Notes under the pieces: generated by a model
Seen by the model: only the letters and a program-made list of their open reading frames with translations
What the model was told of the DNA's origin: nothing
The model's database searches: none
Source of the DNA: Methylococcaceae bacterium
GTDB taxonomy: Bacteria; Pseudomonadota; Gammaproteobacteria; Methylococcales; Methylomonadaceae
DNA length: 44,433 bases
Direction of reading: 5' to 3'
Assembly (NCBI GenBank): GCA_014191975.1
Contig: BJHG01000009.1
Span: forward strand, 1 to 44,433
In this document: piece after piece, positions 30,767-40,771 of the stretch
Layout of the letters: the number at the start of each line of letters is the position of its first letter
Numbering within the stretch: the stretch's first letter is position 1
Program-made: the position numbers and the translations under genes

Positions 30767-32140
30767 ATGAATCTCACAACCATTATCCTCGCAGCTGGTA
30801 AAGGAACGCGTATGCGTTCGGAGTTACCGAAAGTTTTGCATTCAATTGGGCATAAACCGTTGTTGCGGCACGTCTACGATTTGAGTGCTGAATTGGAAAA
30901 TAATACGATTCACATTGTGATTGGACACGGTTCGGAACAGGTTAAAAAAATGCTGGCCGATTTGTCAGTAAATTGGATTGAGCAAACGCAACAATTAGGT
31001 ACTGGTCACGCGGTTCAGCAGGTTAAGAATCAACTCGACGATAATTCGATAGTGCTGATTTTGTACGGCGATGTGCCATTATTGCAAGTCGAAACGTTGC
31101 AACTTTTACTTTCGAAAACTCATGAAAAAACGCTTGCACTTTTGACGGTCAATTTAGCGAATCCAAAAGGCTACGGGCGAATTGTGCGTGATGATTCTGC
31201 AAAAGTTGTGCGAATTGTTGAAGAAAAAGATGCAACAGAAATAGAAAAAGAAATCACCGAAGTAAATACTGGAATTTTAGCAGTACAAGGTGTTGCGCTG
31301 AAAGAATGGTTGTCGCAACTCAATAATAACAACACCCAAGGTGAATATTATTTGACCGATATTATTGCGTTAGCCGTTGCTGATGATTTTGAAATTACCA
31401 CAACTTCACCGCAAACTGAAGACGAAGTGTTAGGTGTAAATGATAAATTACAACTCGCGCATTTGGAACGTGTTTATCAGCTGCAACAAGCAAAAAATCT
31501 AATGAAACAAGGCGTTACGTTGCGTGATCCAACGCGATTTGATTTACGCGGGACGATTTCTGCGTTGGGACAGGATGTTGAAATCGACGTGAATGTTATT
31601 TTTGAAGGTGAAAATCGACTTGCCAATAACGTGAAAATCGGTGCAAATTGCTCAATTAAAAATGCTACGATTGGTGACAACGTGATTATTTTGCCGAATT
31701 GTGTGATTGAAAACGCAGTTGTTGGCGCAAATAGCCGCATTGGTCCTTTCGCGCGGTTGCGTCCTGAAACGGTTTTAGCGACCGACACGCACATTGGTAA
31801 TTTTGTCGAAATAAAAAAATCAATCATCGGGCAGGGCAGTAAAGTCAATCATTTGAGCTACATCGGCGACAGTTTAATCGGTAAAAAAGTAAACATCGGT
31901 GCGGGTACAATTACTTGTAATTATGATGGTGTAAATAAATTTCAAACTATTATTGAAGACGGTGCGTTTATTGGTTCGGACACGCAATTAGTCGCACCCG
32001 TTACCATTGGAAAAAATGCGACAATTGGTGCAGGTTCCACGATTACCAAAGATACACCTGACAATCAATTAACACTTAGTCGCAGCAAACAAATGTCGCT
32101 CGAAGGTTGGCAACGCCCCGTTAAAAAGGAGAAATTATAA
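30767..32140 (+). CDS. glmU: Bifunctional UDP-GlcNAc pyrophosphorylase / glucosamine-1-phosphate acetyltransferase
   Basis: Makes UDP-GlcNAc for peptidoglycan and LPS. From ATG 30767 the product is 457 residues (family about 456) and starts MNLTTIILAAGKGTRMRSEL, with the nucleotidyltransferase loop LAAGKGTRM. The frame opens earlier, at 30743, but that is inside the preceding terminator. The uridyltransferase domain (1-230) has EKDATEIEKEITEVNTG. The C-terminal half is a left-handed hexapeptide helix (e.g. IGPFARLRPETVLATDTHIG, then NHLSYIGDSLIG) that carries the acetyltransferase. The stop overlaps the glmS start (TAATG), so GlmU and GlmS of the same pathway are co-translated. Confidence 0.97.
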   Translation: MNLTTIILAAGKGTRMRSELPKVLHSIGHKPLLRHVYDLSAELENNTIHIVIGHGSEQVKKMLADLSVNWIEQTQQLGTGHAVQQVKNQLDDNSIVLILYGDVPLLQVETLQLLLSKTHEKTLALLTVNLANPKGYGRIVRDDSAKVVRIVEEKDATEIEKEITEVNTGILAVQGVALKEWLSQLNNNNTQGEYYLTDIIALAVADDFEITTTSPQTEDEVLGVNDKLQLAHLERVYQLQQAKNLMKQGVTLRDPTRFDLRGTISALGQDVEIDVNVIFEGENRLANNVKIGANCSIKNATIGDNVIILPNCVIENAVVGANSRIGPFARLRPETVLATDTHIGNFVEIKKSIIGQGSKVNHLSYIGDSLIGKKVNIGAGTITCNYDGVNKFQTIIEDGAFIGSDTQLVAPVTIGKNATIGAGSTITKDTPDNQLTLSRSKQMSLEGWQRPVKKEKL

Positions 32141-33969
32141 TGTGTGGCATCGTCGCTGGCATCGCGCAACGCAACGTCATTCCGATTTTACTGGAAGGCT
32201 TAAAACGGTCGGAATATCGCGGCTATGATTCGGCAGGTTTGGCGGTTTTGCATGAACAAACGATTGTGCGTCAACGTGCGGTTGGTAAAGTAAGCGGCTT
32301 GGAAACGTTGTTGCGAGAAAATCCCACGTCGGGAAATATCGGTATTGCACACACTCGTTGGGCGACGCACGGCAAACCGAGCAAGGAAAACGCGCATCCG
32401 CACGTCAGTTGTAATGCCGTTGCCGTCGTGCACAATGGCATTATTGAAAATCACGAGCAACTTCGCGCGGAACAACGCCAAAATCATTACGAATTTACGT
32501 CAGAAACAGATACCGAAGTCATTGTGCATGAAATTTATCACGCGCTAAAAACATCATCGAATTTGTTGCAAGCTGTCAAAAAAACATTGCCAAAACTCGA
32601 CGGTGCGTATGCGTTAGCGATTATGTCGAGCGATGAATCCGACACGTTGATTGCGTGTCGCAAAGGAAGCCCGCTTGTGATTGGTGTGGGAATTGGTGAG
32701 TATTTTGTTGCGTCCGATGTCGCCGCATTATTGCCCGTCACGCAACGTTTTATCTTTTTAGAAGAAGGCGATATTGCGGAAATAAAAATTGATTCGCTGA
32801 CTATTTACGATTCAGAAAATAACGTCGTGCAACGTCCGATTAAAGAAAGTCAGCTCAAAGCGGATGCGGTCGAAAAAGGCGAATACAGGCATTTCATGCT
32901 GAAAGAAATTTATGAGCAGCCGTTCGCTATTACGCAAACATTAGAAGGGCGATTTATTGAACAGCGCGTGCAAGATAGCGCGTTTGGTTTTGATGCAGCA
33001 CAGATTTTCGATGATATTAAATCGGTGCAAATTTTAGCGTGTGGCACGAGTTACCACGCAGGTTTAGTCGCGCGTTATTGGTTTGAAGAATTGGCTCGCG
33101 TACCATGCAACATTGAAGTAGCAAGTGAATTTCGTTATAGACATCCTGTTTTAGCGGCTGACACGTTGATTGTGACGATTTCACAATCGGGCGAAACGGC
33201 GGACACGTTGGCGGCATTAAAAGAAGCTAAACGATTGGGTGCGAAACACACGTTAGCGATTTGTAACGTACCAGAAAGTTCGCTTATTCGAGAATCAGAT
33301 TTAGTTTTATTAACTCGAGCGGGACCTGAAATTGGCGTGGCATCTACAAAGGCGTTTACCACGCAATTAGTGTCGTTAATGTTATTGGTGTTAGCGATTG
33401 GTCGGCGATTTGAATTAAACAAAATCTTGGAACAACATATTACTGACGAATTATTTAAACTGCCACGCAAAATGGAGCAAGTGTTGCAGCTCGATAAAGA
33501 AATTGAAATGTTAGCCGAACGTTTTGCGGAAAAGCATCACGCGCTATTTTTAGGACGCGGTTCGCATTATCCGATTGCGATGGAAGGTGCGTTGAAACTC
33601 AAGGAAATTTCCTATATTCACGCGGAGGCTTATCCCGCAGGCGAATTAAAGCATGGCCCGCTAGCGTTAATTGATGCCGATATGCCTGTGATTACGGTTG
33701 CGCCCAATAATAGTTTGTTGGAAAAATTAAAATCGAACATGCAGGAAGTTTCAGCGCGAGGTGGACAATTGATTGTTTTTATGGACGAAACATTGTCGCC
33801 CACCCCCGACGATAACATCCAAATTATAAAAGTGCCGCAAGTTGATAATCACATTTCACCAATACTTTACACATTGCCGTTACAATTATTATCGTATCAT
33901 GTCGCGGTTTTGAAAGGCACAGATGTTGATCAGCCGCGTAATTTAGCGAAATCTGTCACGGTCGAATAA
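32140..33969 (+). CDS. glmS: Glutamine-fructose-6-phosphate aminotransferase (isomerising)
   Basis: First step of hexosamine synthesis: fructose 6-phosphate plus glutamine to glucosamine 6-phosphate. 609 residues. The N-terminal Ntn amidotransferase domain begins MCGIVAGIAQ with nucleophile Cys2 (after Met removal) and has TRWATHGKPSKENAHPH. Two SIS domains follow (ILACGTSYHAGLVARYWFEE, VTISQSGETADTLAALKEAK, FLGRGSHYPIAMEGALKLKE). The C-terminus ends DQPRNLAKSVTVE as in all GlmS. Coupled to glmU. No glmS ribozyme is expected or seen. Confidence 0.98.
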   Translation: MCGIVAGIAQRNVIPILLEGLKRSEYRGYDSAGLAVLHEQTIVRQRAVGKVSGLETLLRENPTSGNIGIAHTRWATHGKPSKENAHPHVSCNAVAVVHNGIIENHEQLRAEQRQNHYEFTSETDTEVIVHEIYHALKTSSNLLQAVKKTLPKLDGAYALAIMSSDESDTLIACRKGSPLVIGVGIGEYFVASDVAALLPVTQRFIFLEEGDIAEIKIDSLTIYDSENNVVQRPIKESQLKADAVEKGEYRHFMLKEIYEQPFAITQTLEGRFIEQRVQDSAFGFDAAQIFDDIKSVQILACGTSYHAGLVARYWFEELARVPCNIEVASEFRYRHPVLAADTLIVTISQSGETADTLAALKEAKRLGAKHTLAICNVPESSLIRESDLVLLTRAGPEIGVASTKAFTTQLVSLMLLVLAIGRRFELNKILEQHITDELFKLPRKMEQVLQLDKEIEMLAERFAEKHHALFLGRGSHYPIAMEGALKLKEISYIHAEAYPAGELKHGPLALIDADMPVITVAPNNSLLEKLKSNMQEVSARGGQLIVFMDETLSPTPDDNIQIIKVPQVDNHISPILYTLPLQLLSYHVAVLKGTDVDQPRNLAKSVTVE

Positions 33970-33992
33970 TCAAAAATCAGGAGAATATTATT

Positions 33993-35060
33993 TTGCAAAA
34001 ATACAATACCGACGATTTACGCATTTCGGGTATGAAAGAAGTGATTGCGCCGTCGGAAGTTCACACGGAAATGCCGCTTTCTGAAACGGCAGCGCAAACG
34101 ACATTTCAAGCACGTCAGGCGATTCATCATATTTTGACGGGGAACGATGATCGTTTAGTGGTCGTCGTTGGGCCTTGTTCGATTCATGATACGAAAGCCG
34201 CGCTCGAATACGCCCATTTATTAAAAAGCGTGATGGCGGATTTAAGCGACGATTTGTTGATTGTGATGCGGGTTTATTTTGAAAAACCCCGCACGACGGT
34301 TGGCTGGAAAGGCTTAATTAACGATCCTGATTTGGATTCGAGTTTTAACATTAACAAAGGCTTACGAATTGCGCGACAATTATTGCTCGATTTGAATAAC
34401 ATGGCGATTCCTGCGGCGACGGAATACTTGGATTTAATCACGCCGCAATATATTTCAGATTTGATCGCGTGGGGCGCGATTGGCGCGAGAACCACAGAAA
34501 GCCAAGTGCATCGCGAATTAGCGTCGGGTTTATCGTGTCCTGTTGGTTTTAAAAATGCGACCGATGGCACGATTAAAATTGCGATTGATGCGATTGGCGC
34601 GGCGATGAGTCCACATCATTTTTTATCGTTGACGAAAGCGGGACATTCGGCAATTTTTTCGACCACGGGAAATGAAGATGTTCACATTATTTTGCGTGGT
34701 GGAAATCATAAGCCAAATTACGATGCTGTTAATGTAAATCAAGTCGCGCACGGCATGGAAAAAGCAAATCTGCGCCAAAATATCATGATTGATTTCAGCC
34801 ATTCCAACAGCTTAAAACAATGCCAGCGTCAGCTGATTGTCGGTGATGACGTTGCCGCGCAAATCGCGGCGGGTAATAAACGAATTATGGGCGTGATGAT
34901 TGAAAGTCATTTGAAATCGGGTTCTCAATCTGTCGTTCAAGGGCAAGAATTAGTTTATGGTCAAAGCATTACCGATGCGTGTTTGTCGTGGAATGATACG
35001 TTGCCGCTGTTGAAAACTCTTGCTAACGCAGTACAAAAAAGACGATTGCAGAAACTTTAA
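33993..35060 (+). CDS. aroG: 3-deoxy-7-phosphoheptulonate synthase (DAHP synthase, AroG type)
   Basis: Condenses phosphoenolpyruvate and erythrose 4-phosphate, the first step of aromatic amino acid synthesis. 355 residues from a TTG start behind AGGAG (8-9 bases upstream). The product begins MQKYNTDDLRISGMKEVIAP, which aligns with the start of the enterobacterial AroG/F/H enzymes, so the TTG is credible; the next ATG would lose 13 residues. Signatures: VVVVGPCSIHD, YFEKPRTTVGWKGLINDPD, GAIGARTTESQVHRELASGL, HIILRGG, and IMIDFSHSNS. Closest to the Phe-sensitive type by eye, but the inhibitor cannot be told from sequence alone. Confidence 0.95.
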   Translation: MQKYNTDDLRISGMKEVIAPSEVHTEMPLSETAAQTTFQARQAIHHILTGNDDRLVVVVGPCSIHDTKAALEYAHLLKSVMADLSDDLLIVMRVYFEKPRTTVGWKGLINDPDLDSSFNINKGLRIARQLLLDLNNMAIPAATEYLDLITPQYISDLIAWGAIGARTTESQVHRELASGLSCPVGFKNATDGTIKIAIDAIGAAMSPHHFLSLTKAGHSAIFSTTGNEDVHIILRGGNHKPNYDAVNVNQVAHGMEKANLRQNIMIDFSHSNSLKQCQRQLIVGDDVAAQIAAGNKRIMGVMIESHLKSGSQSVVQGQELVYGQSITDACLSWNDTLPLLKTLANAVQKRRLQKL

Positions 35061-35136
35061 AGAATAGTTTTGAAAATTATCATTTATTAGAATTTAAGTA
35101 GAACTTTTTTATTAAAACGATTTAGATTATGGAAGT

Positions 35137-35165
35137 AAAAAAAAGCCCCGAATAAGGGCTTTTAA
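35137..35165. terminator. Bidirectional terminator between aroG and the SPOR gene
   Basis: aaaagccc (35141-35148) and gggctttt (35156-35163) form an 8-base stem with a 7-base loop. An A-run to the left and T-run to the right let it work for both convergent transcripts. Confidence 0.8.
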
Positions 35166-35174
35166 TTTGAAATT

Positions 35175-35894
35175 TTAACGGGCACTTGTTTCAGTAACAA
35201 TCACATCAATTCCACTTTGTTTCAATCTCGTTCGAATTGTACTGACACTAGTCATTTGAGCATAAGGTCCCATTTTTATACGGTGATAAATAATTTCGCC
35301 TACTTTCGCCTTTTCAACCCGCGCTTCAATCCCCATGTATTCCAAATTGACTCGCATTTTTTCAGCATCAGTTGAGTTTTTAAATGAACCTGCTTGCATC
35401 ATGTAAGACACTTTTGATTTTACAGGCGCATCAACAGAAATAGTCGGTTTTGTCACATCAACAGAATCAGCAAGTGTTTCAACAGGTGCATTTACAGATT
35501 CTGCATGAGTGCGTGTCATGATTTCATGTATCGGAACAATAACTTCCTTTGCTTGTAGAATCGTATAAAACTCAAATTGTGGGGCTTCACCATTTTCTAA
35601 CTCTGTTACCACTTCGGGCGGTAATGAATTTGGTTGCTGTTCTAGTTTCTCAATTTCTTCAGACGAAAGCCCTGCTGGTATTTCGGGCTTAACAACTTGT
35701 AAAATATTTGTTAAAGTCGGACTTTGCGGCAAATGTTGTTTCAGTTTTTTCAACGCATTACTTTTCAAATACACGCCAAAAACAACTAAACCAATTAGTA
35801 AGCCTGTAATCAACATCCACTTGAACGCCCCACCGGATTTTTCATGTGGGCGTTTGATAATTCTGTTGCTGTTTCGATAATTTTTATTAGTCAT
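35175..35894 (-). CDS. SPOR-domain membrane protein (FtsN-like)
   Basis: A 239-residue bitopic protein: a basic cytoplasmic start (MTNKNYRNSNRIIKRPHEKS), a membrane helix at about residues 25-43 (WMLITGLLIGLVVFGVYL), and a Pro/Glu-rich periplasmic linker. A C-terminal SPOR domain (about 165-239) contains YMMQAGSFKNSTDAEKMRVN and HRIKMGPYAQ. SPOR domains bind denuded peptidoglycan glycans at the division septum. Its place directly after argS, with start and stop abutting, is the usual location of FtsN-like proteins in gammaproteobacteria, but the ftsN name is not certain. Confidence 0.85.
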   Translation of the reverse strand: MTNKNYRNSNRIIKRPHEKSGGAFKWMLITGLLIGLVVFGVYLKSNALKKLKQHLPQSPTLTNILQVVKPEIPAGLSSEEIEKLEQQPNSLPPEVVTELENGEAPQFEFYTILQAKEVIVPIHEIMTRTHAESVNAPVETLADSVDVTKPTISVDAPVKSKVSYMMQAGSFKNSTDAEKMRVNLEYMGIEARVEKAKVGEIIYHRIKMGPYAQMTSVSTIRTRLKQSGIDVIVTETSAR

Positions 35895-37652
35895 TTACAT
35901 AACTTCGGGTGTGCTAATACCTAACAATGTCAAACCATTGACCAACACTTGTCGAATGGCGGTAATTAAATTCAAGCGTGCATTTCGCACCGTGTCGCTC
36001 TCGACTAAAAATTGGTGCGCGTTGTAATAAGTATGAAAATCGGTCGCTAATTCACGTAAATAGTTAATGATTAAATGCGGTTCATATTGCGTCGCCGCGC
36101 GTTCAATGACTTCTGGATAACGCGCTAACGTTGTCAATAATGCAGTTTCGTGTTCGGCAGTCAATTCGGCTAAATTCGTCATTCCCAACGCCACATCTTG
36201 GGTAAAACCTTTTTCGGTTAATTGACGGAACACGCTGCAAACTCTTGCGTGTGCGTATTGAACGTAGAAAACGGGATTTTCGTTTGATTTTGATTTTGCG
36301 AGTTCTAAATCGAAATCCATGTGTTGTTCGGAACGGCGCATAACATAGAAAAATCGTGCGGCATCTCTGCCCACTTCGTCACGCAATTCTCGCAAAGTCA
36401 CGAATTCGCCGGAGCGCGTGGACATGGACACTTTTTCCGTGCCGCGCCACAAATTCGCAAACTGAACCAATAAAACATTTAACTTCGTTTGGTCTGCGCC
36501 CAAAGCCGTCAACGCTGCTCGCACTCGCGCAATATAACCGTGATGATCCGCGCCCCAAATGTCAATTAACACGTCAAAACCGCGTTCCAATTTGTTCCAA
36601 TGATACGCAATATCCGATGCAAAATAAGTGTATTGTCCGTTGTCACGAATGACGACGCGGTCTTTTTCGTCGCCCAAGTCGCTCGATTTAAACCACGTCG
36701 CGCCGTCTTTTTGGTACAAATAATTATTCGATTTTAAAACCGTCAATGACCTTTCAATTGAACCGTCGTCCATCAACGAACGTTCTGAAAACCATTGATT
36801 GTACGTCGTGCCAAATTCGGCTAAATCTTCTTTGATGTCGCTTAAAATATCGTTCAAACCCGCATCGAAAACCACACGATAACCGTCGTTCAATAATGCT
36901 TTTGCACGCAAAATCAGTGCGTCGATATAATCGTCTTTATTGCCGCCTTCGGGTTCGTCGAGCGGTAAGTCAGCGAAAACGGTTGCCGTTGAATGTGAAT
37001 AATTTTTACCGTGAGATTCAACTAATTTTTGAGCAATATCGCGCACATATTCGCCGCGATAAGCGTTGCTCGGAAATGTGAACGTTTCGCCGCAGGCTTC
37101 TAAATATCGCAACCAAACGCTGGTCGCTAAAATATCCATTTGTCGCCCGGCATCATTGACGTAATATTCACGATGCACTTCAAAACCCGTCGCCGTTAAT
37201 AAATTCCCCACCACCGAACCATACGCCGCGCCGCGTCCGTGACCAACATGCAAAGGGCCGGTAGGATTTGCCGACACAAATTCGACTTGAACTTTTTTGC
37301 CTGCGCCGATTTGGCTTTTGCCGAAATTTTCACCCGCTATTTGAATATCGGCAATCACTTGATATTGCGCGTTGGAATTCATGAAAAAATTGATAAATCC
37401 TGCGCCCGCAATTTCAACTTTTGAAATCGCTTCATTTATGGGTAACGCGGCAATAATTTGTTCAGCCAGTTGGCGTGGATTGGTTTTGGCTGGTTTTGCC
37501 AACATCAACGCGATATTCGTAGCAAAATCACCGTGCGCCGTATCACGGGTGCGTTCAATGTGAACAGTCGGATTTAAATCGGTGGGTAAAATTTCTTGTG
37601 CTTTTAATACCGTGACAGCTTGAGAAATAAGGGTTTCGAGTTGTTTTTTCAT
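35895..37652 (-). CDS. argS: Arginine-tRNA ligase
   Basis: Class I synthetase charging tRNA-Arg, 585 residues. The N-terminal Add-1 domain is followed by the HIGH-type motif in [20 protein letters not shown]. The KMSKS equivalent [16 protein letters not shown] is in the atypical form common for ArgRS. The C-terminal helical domain is the anticodon-binding part ([16 protein letters not shown] and the final [20 protein letters not shown]). It lies upstream of the SPOR gene and downstream of tsaB on the minus strand. Confidence 0.97.
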   Translation of the reverse strand: MKKQLETLISQAVTVLKAQEILPTDLNPTVHIERTRDTAHGDFATNIALMLAKPAKTNPRQLAEQIIAALPINEAISKVEIAGAGFINFFMNSNAQYQVIADIQIAGENFGKSQIGAGKKVQVEFVSANPTGPLHVGHGRGAAYGSVVGNLLTATGFEVHREYYVNDAGRQMDILATSVWLRYLEACGETFTFPSNAYRGEYVRDIAQKLVESHGKNYSHSTATVFADLPLDEPEGGNKDDYIDALILRAKALLNDGYRVVFDAGLNDILSDIKEDLAEFGTTYNQWFSERSLMDDGSIERSLTVLKSNNYLYQKDGATWFKSSDLGDEKDRVVIRDNGQYTYFASDIAYHWNKLERGFDVLIDIWGADHHGYIARVRAALTALGADQTKLNVLLVQFANLWRGTEKVSMSTRSGEFVTLRELRDEVGRDAARFFYVMRRSEQHMDFDLELAKSKSNENPVFYVQYAHARVCSVFRQLTEKGFTQDVALGMTNLAELTAEHETALLTTLARYPEVIERAATQYEPHLIINYLRELATDFHTYYNAHQFLVESDTVRNARLNLITAIRQVLVNGLTLLGISTPEVM

Positions 37653-37704
37653 GATGTTACAAATAGTCTAAAATTATGGCGCATTATCCATTAAATTGAC
37701 CGAT

Positions 37705-38406
37705 TTATCCATTCTCACGCTTTAACCGTATTTGAGCGCGTTTGATTTCGGTTTGCGCGACTTTATCTCGCAAATAAATGGGTTGAGCAAATTCAGCCGC
37801 CACACCTAAACCGCGTTGAAAACCATAAACGCCCAATTCTGCAATCGTGCTAGATTGCGGCAAAATGTCGCTTTCAATTTGCGTGACGAAACCTTCTGTT
37901 TTCAACAATAATTCATCTTTGTAAACGCGCCAACCTGAACCCATTCCCAACGCGGATTGTGCTGGAAATTCAATTTGTTCAACCGGTAAAACCGCTTCTT
38001 TGCCGACCAATTCCATAAAGCCGTCGGTGTTGCGTTGATAAACACCCCAAAAAATTTCGCCAATGCGTGCGTCAGTGGCGACAAAAGCGAGTTCCGGCAA
38101 TCGATTTTGTGCCAATGCGGCAAGCGTTGAAACGGGAACAATGGGCAAATCGGCACCAAATGCCAAACCTTGAACTACGCCGGTTGCAATGCGTAAACCC
38201 GTGAATGAACCTGGGCCGCAACCAAACGCCAGTGCGTCGAGTTGCGACAATTTTAATTCAGCTTCCGCGAGCAACGATTCAATCATTGGCAATAATAATT
38301 TTGTGTGTGCTTTGGGCGTGATTTCAAAACGTTGGCGAATTTCACCGTCGATAAATAATGCGGCAGAGCAGGCTTCGGTGGAGGTGTCGAGTGCAAGTAG
38401 TTTCAT
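37705..38406 (-). CDS. tsaB: tRNA threonylcarbamoyladenosine synthesis protein TsaB
   Basis: A 233-residue ASKHA-fold partner of TsaD; with TsaC and TsaE it makes t6A37 in tRNA. The start MKLLALDTSTEACSAALFID and the segments LLPMIESLLAEAEL and AFGCGPGSFTGLRIATGVVQ are the family signature. The catalytic metal-binding histidines of TsaD are absent, as expected for TsaB. It lies between dbpA and argS, all on the minus strand. Confidence 0.95.
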   Translation of the reverse strand: MKLLALDTSTEACSAALFIDGEIRQRFEITPKAHTKLLLPMIESLLAEAELKLSQLDALAFGCGPGSFTGLRIATGVVQGLAFGADLPIVPVSTLAALAQNRLPELAFVATDARIGEIFWGVYQRNTDGFMELVGKEAVLPVEQIEFPAQSALGMGSGWRVYKDELLLKTEGFVTQIESDILPQSSTIAELGVYGFQRGLGVAAEFAQPIYLRDKVAQTEIKRAQIRLKRENG

Positions 38407-38435
38407 CAGAAATCTGTAAGTTTAAAATTAAAAAA

Positions 38436-39818
38436 TTACAACGAACGAACACGCAATTTACGACCTTTTACTTTACCATTTTGCAAACGTGCCAAAGCGA
38501 TATTTGCGCTAGTTCGTTTAATTGCAACATAAGTACGAACGTCAAAAATATCAATTTTTCCAACTTCATTACCCGCTAAACCTGCTTCACCTGTTAATGC
38601 GCCTAAAATATCCGCCGCACGAATTTTTGCTTTTCGTCCACCATCTATCACCAACGTCACCATTGCAGGTCGAAGGGTCGTATTTTTAGGGAGTTTTGCA
38701 GGATTAAATTTGTCCCATTTAATGGCTTTGTTTTGATAGGCTTCAATGGCTTTAGCACGTTCTAATTCATTTTCAGCACAAAGACTTAATGCTAATCCTT
38801 TTTGCCCCGCGCGACCTGTTCGACCAATTCGATGCACATGAACTTCCGGATCGGGCGACAAATCAAAAACAATTACCATTTCCAAGTCTTTAATATCTAA
38901 ACCCCGTGCGGCAACGTCTGTTGCTACTAAAACGGAGCAACTTTTATTCGCAAAACGTAACAAAGTTTGATCGCGTTCACGTTGATCTAAATCACCCGTT
39001 AATGAGAGTGCTGAATAACCTTGTTGTCCGAGCCAATTTTCAACCACTTGGCAAGTGTATTTTGTATTGCAAAAAATAACCGTTGATTCAGGCTGGTATT
39101 TTGCCAACAAAGCCACAACCGCTAACGGTTTTTGCAATTCTTCTGCTTTGAAAAAGAGTTGTTCAATTTGTCCGTCATCGTGATTTTCATCAACGCTAAT
39201 TTCAATAGGTGATTGCTGAATGTGGGCGCTCATTTCTAAAATAGAATCAGGATAGGTAGCTGAAAATAAAAGCGTTTGTTTTGTTTTTGCTGTTTGTTTT
39301 ACGACAAATGAAATTTGATCTTCAAATCCCATGGCAAGCATTCGATCTGCTTCGTCCAAAACCAACACACGCAACTTTTTCAAGCTCAAACTTTGGCGTT
39401 TCAAATGATCTTGAATTCGTCCAGGAGTACCAACAACAATATGTGGTGCGTGTTGTGATAATGATGCGACTTGATGACCTTGTGGCACACCACCGCAAAG
39501 CGTCAATAATTTTATGTTCGGTGTGAAACGCGCTAAACTCCGAATGGCTTTACTGACTTGGTCAGCTAATTCACGAGTTGGGCACAAAACCAACGCTTGT
39601 GTTTCATAAAGATTCACGTCAATTTTTGATAATAGCCCTAAACCAAATGCAACAGTTTTGCCACTCCCCGTTTTCGCTTTCGCAATAATATCGTCACCAT
39701 TCAAAATAAACGGAAGACTTTTCGCTTGAATCGGGGTCATTTCGGTATAATTCAGCGTTTCTAAACTTTGCAGTAAAAGCGAATCAAGATTGAAAGTGGA
39801 GAATTTAACAGGTTGCAT
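38436..39818 (-). CDS. dbpA: ATP-dependent RNA helicase DbpA
   Basis: DEAD-box helicase acting on the peptidyl-transferase region of 23S rRNA during 50S assembly. 460 residues: Q motif near MTPIQAKSLPF, motif I AKTGSGKTVAF, motif Ia PTRELADQ, motif II VLDEADRM, motif III LLFSATYP, and motifs V-VI with DVAARGLDI and HRIGRTGRAG. The C-terminal 75 residues (VTLVIDGGRKAKIRAADILG, later GKVKGRKLRVRSL) are the DbpA RNA-binding domain that recognises hairpin 92, which separates it from other DEAD proteins. Divergent from the ZIP gene with 104 bases between. Confidence 0.95.
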   Translation of the reverse strand: MQPVKFSTFNLDSLLLQSLETLNYTEMTPIQAKSLPFILNGDDIIAKAKTGSGKTVAFGLGLLSKIDVNLYETQALVLCPTRELADQVSKAIRSLARFTPNIKLLTLCGGVPQGHQVASLSQHAPHIVVGTPGRIQDHLKRQSLSLKKLRVLVLDEADRMLAMGFEDQISFVVKQTAKTKQTLLFSATYPDSILEMSAHIQQSPIEISVDENHDDGQIEQLFFKAEELQKPLAVVALLAKYQPESTVIFCNTKYTCQVVENWLGQQGYSALSLTGDLDQRERDQTLLRFANKSCSVLVATDVAARGLDIKDLEMVIVFDLSPDPEVHVHRIGRTGRAGQKGLALSLCAENELERAKAIEAYQNKAIKWDKFNPAKLPKNTTLRPAMVTLVIDGGRKAKIRAADILGALTGEAGLAGNEVGKIDIFDVRTYVAIKRTSANIALARLQNGKVKGRKLRVRSL

Positions 39819-39922
39819 AAGTTTGCTCGTGTGAATTTTTTTAATAAAAAACGGAATCGGTAATTATACATAAGGTAGACTTAATTAGACGATTCAACTC
39901 ATTTTTCAAATTTATAGGCTCA

Positions 39923-40756
39923 ATGAATTCTTTACCTTTGTTACTACTTATCATTATTTTTACAGCAGTTGGTGGCGTGTTAAGCGTTTTAGCGGCGGGG
40001 ATTTTTCTTCTGTTGCCTGAAAAAAATCGCCTCAAAGTATTGCCTCACGGTATTAGTTTTGCGATTGGTGCGTTATTAGCGGTTGCGTTTTGGGGCTTGA
40101 TTCCTGAAGCCTTTGAACACGCAAAACCTGATGAAATACAATGGTTGTCAGGGACAATTTTAGCAGGGATTTTAGGGTTTTTCGTTTTAGAAAAATTGCT
40201 ACTTTGGCGACATTGTCATTCTGGAGAATGTGAAGCTCACGGTGATGATGAGCATCAACATCCTGAACATTCAAATGGGCATTCGCATGGACACGGCGCA
40301 AAAACAGCAGGCACATTTATCATTTTGGGTGACGCGATTCACAATTTTGTTGATGGTGTGTTGATTGGTGCGGCATTTTTAATGGATGTTCAATTGGGAA
40401 TTGTTACGAGTTTGGCGGTTGCTACACATGAAATTCCGCAAGAAGTAGGTGATTTCGCTATTTTATTGCAAAGCGGTTATTCTCAGAAAAAAGCCCTGTT
40501 TTATAATATATTAGCCAGCTTAACGACAGTGATTGGTGGTATTTTGGCGTATTTTAGCTTGGATTCGTTGCATGATAGTTTGCCATATTTTTTGGCGTTA
40601 GCAGCGTCGAGTTTTATTTATATTGCTGTAGCGGATTTAATTCCTTCTTTACATAAACGAACGGATACAAAAACGTCATTACAACAAATTATACTAATTG
40701 GCGCAGGTGTTACACTGATATGCACGATGGAAAATATCGCTAATCACATCACATAG
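39923..40756 (+). CDS. ZIP family metal transporter
   Basis: A 277-residue inner membrane protein with about seven to eight helices. The metal path is visible as HNFVDGVLIG in one central helix and ATHEIPQEVGDFAILL in the next, the paired His-x3-D/E motifs of ZIP transporters. A cytoplasmic loop (about residues 95-127) is rich in His, Glu and Cys (CHSGECEAHGDDEHQHPE, NGHSHGHGA) and probably senses or binds zinc. ZIP proteins import divalent metals, mostly Zn, sometimes Fe, Mn or Co; the cargo cannot be decided here. Confidence 0.92.
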   Translation: MNSLPLLLLIIIFTAVGGVLSVLAAGIFLLLPEKNRLKVLPHGISFAIGALLAVAFWGLIPEAFEHAKPDEIQWLSGTILAGILGFFVLEKLLLWRHCHSGECEAHGDDEHQHPEHSNGHSHGHGAKTAGTFIILGDAIHNFVDGVLIGAAFLMDVQLGIVTSLAVATHEIPQEVGDFAILLQSGYSQKKALFYNILASLTTVIGGILAYFSLDSLHDSLPYFLALAASSFIYIAVADLIPSLHKRTDTKTSLQQIILIGAGVTLICTMENIANHIT

Positions 40757-40771
40757 AAATGTAAATACTAT

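Noticed and set aside
37684-37718. Two TTATCCATT sequences near the argS-tsaB gap, resembling DnaA boxes
   Set aside because: Each differs from the consensus TTATCCACA at two positions and there is no AT-rich unwinding region or cluster, so no origin is claimed.
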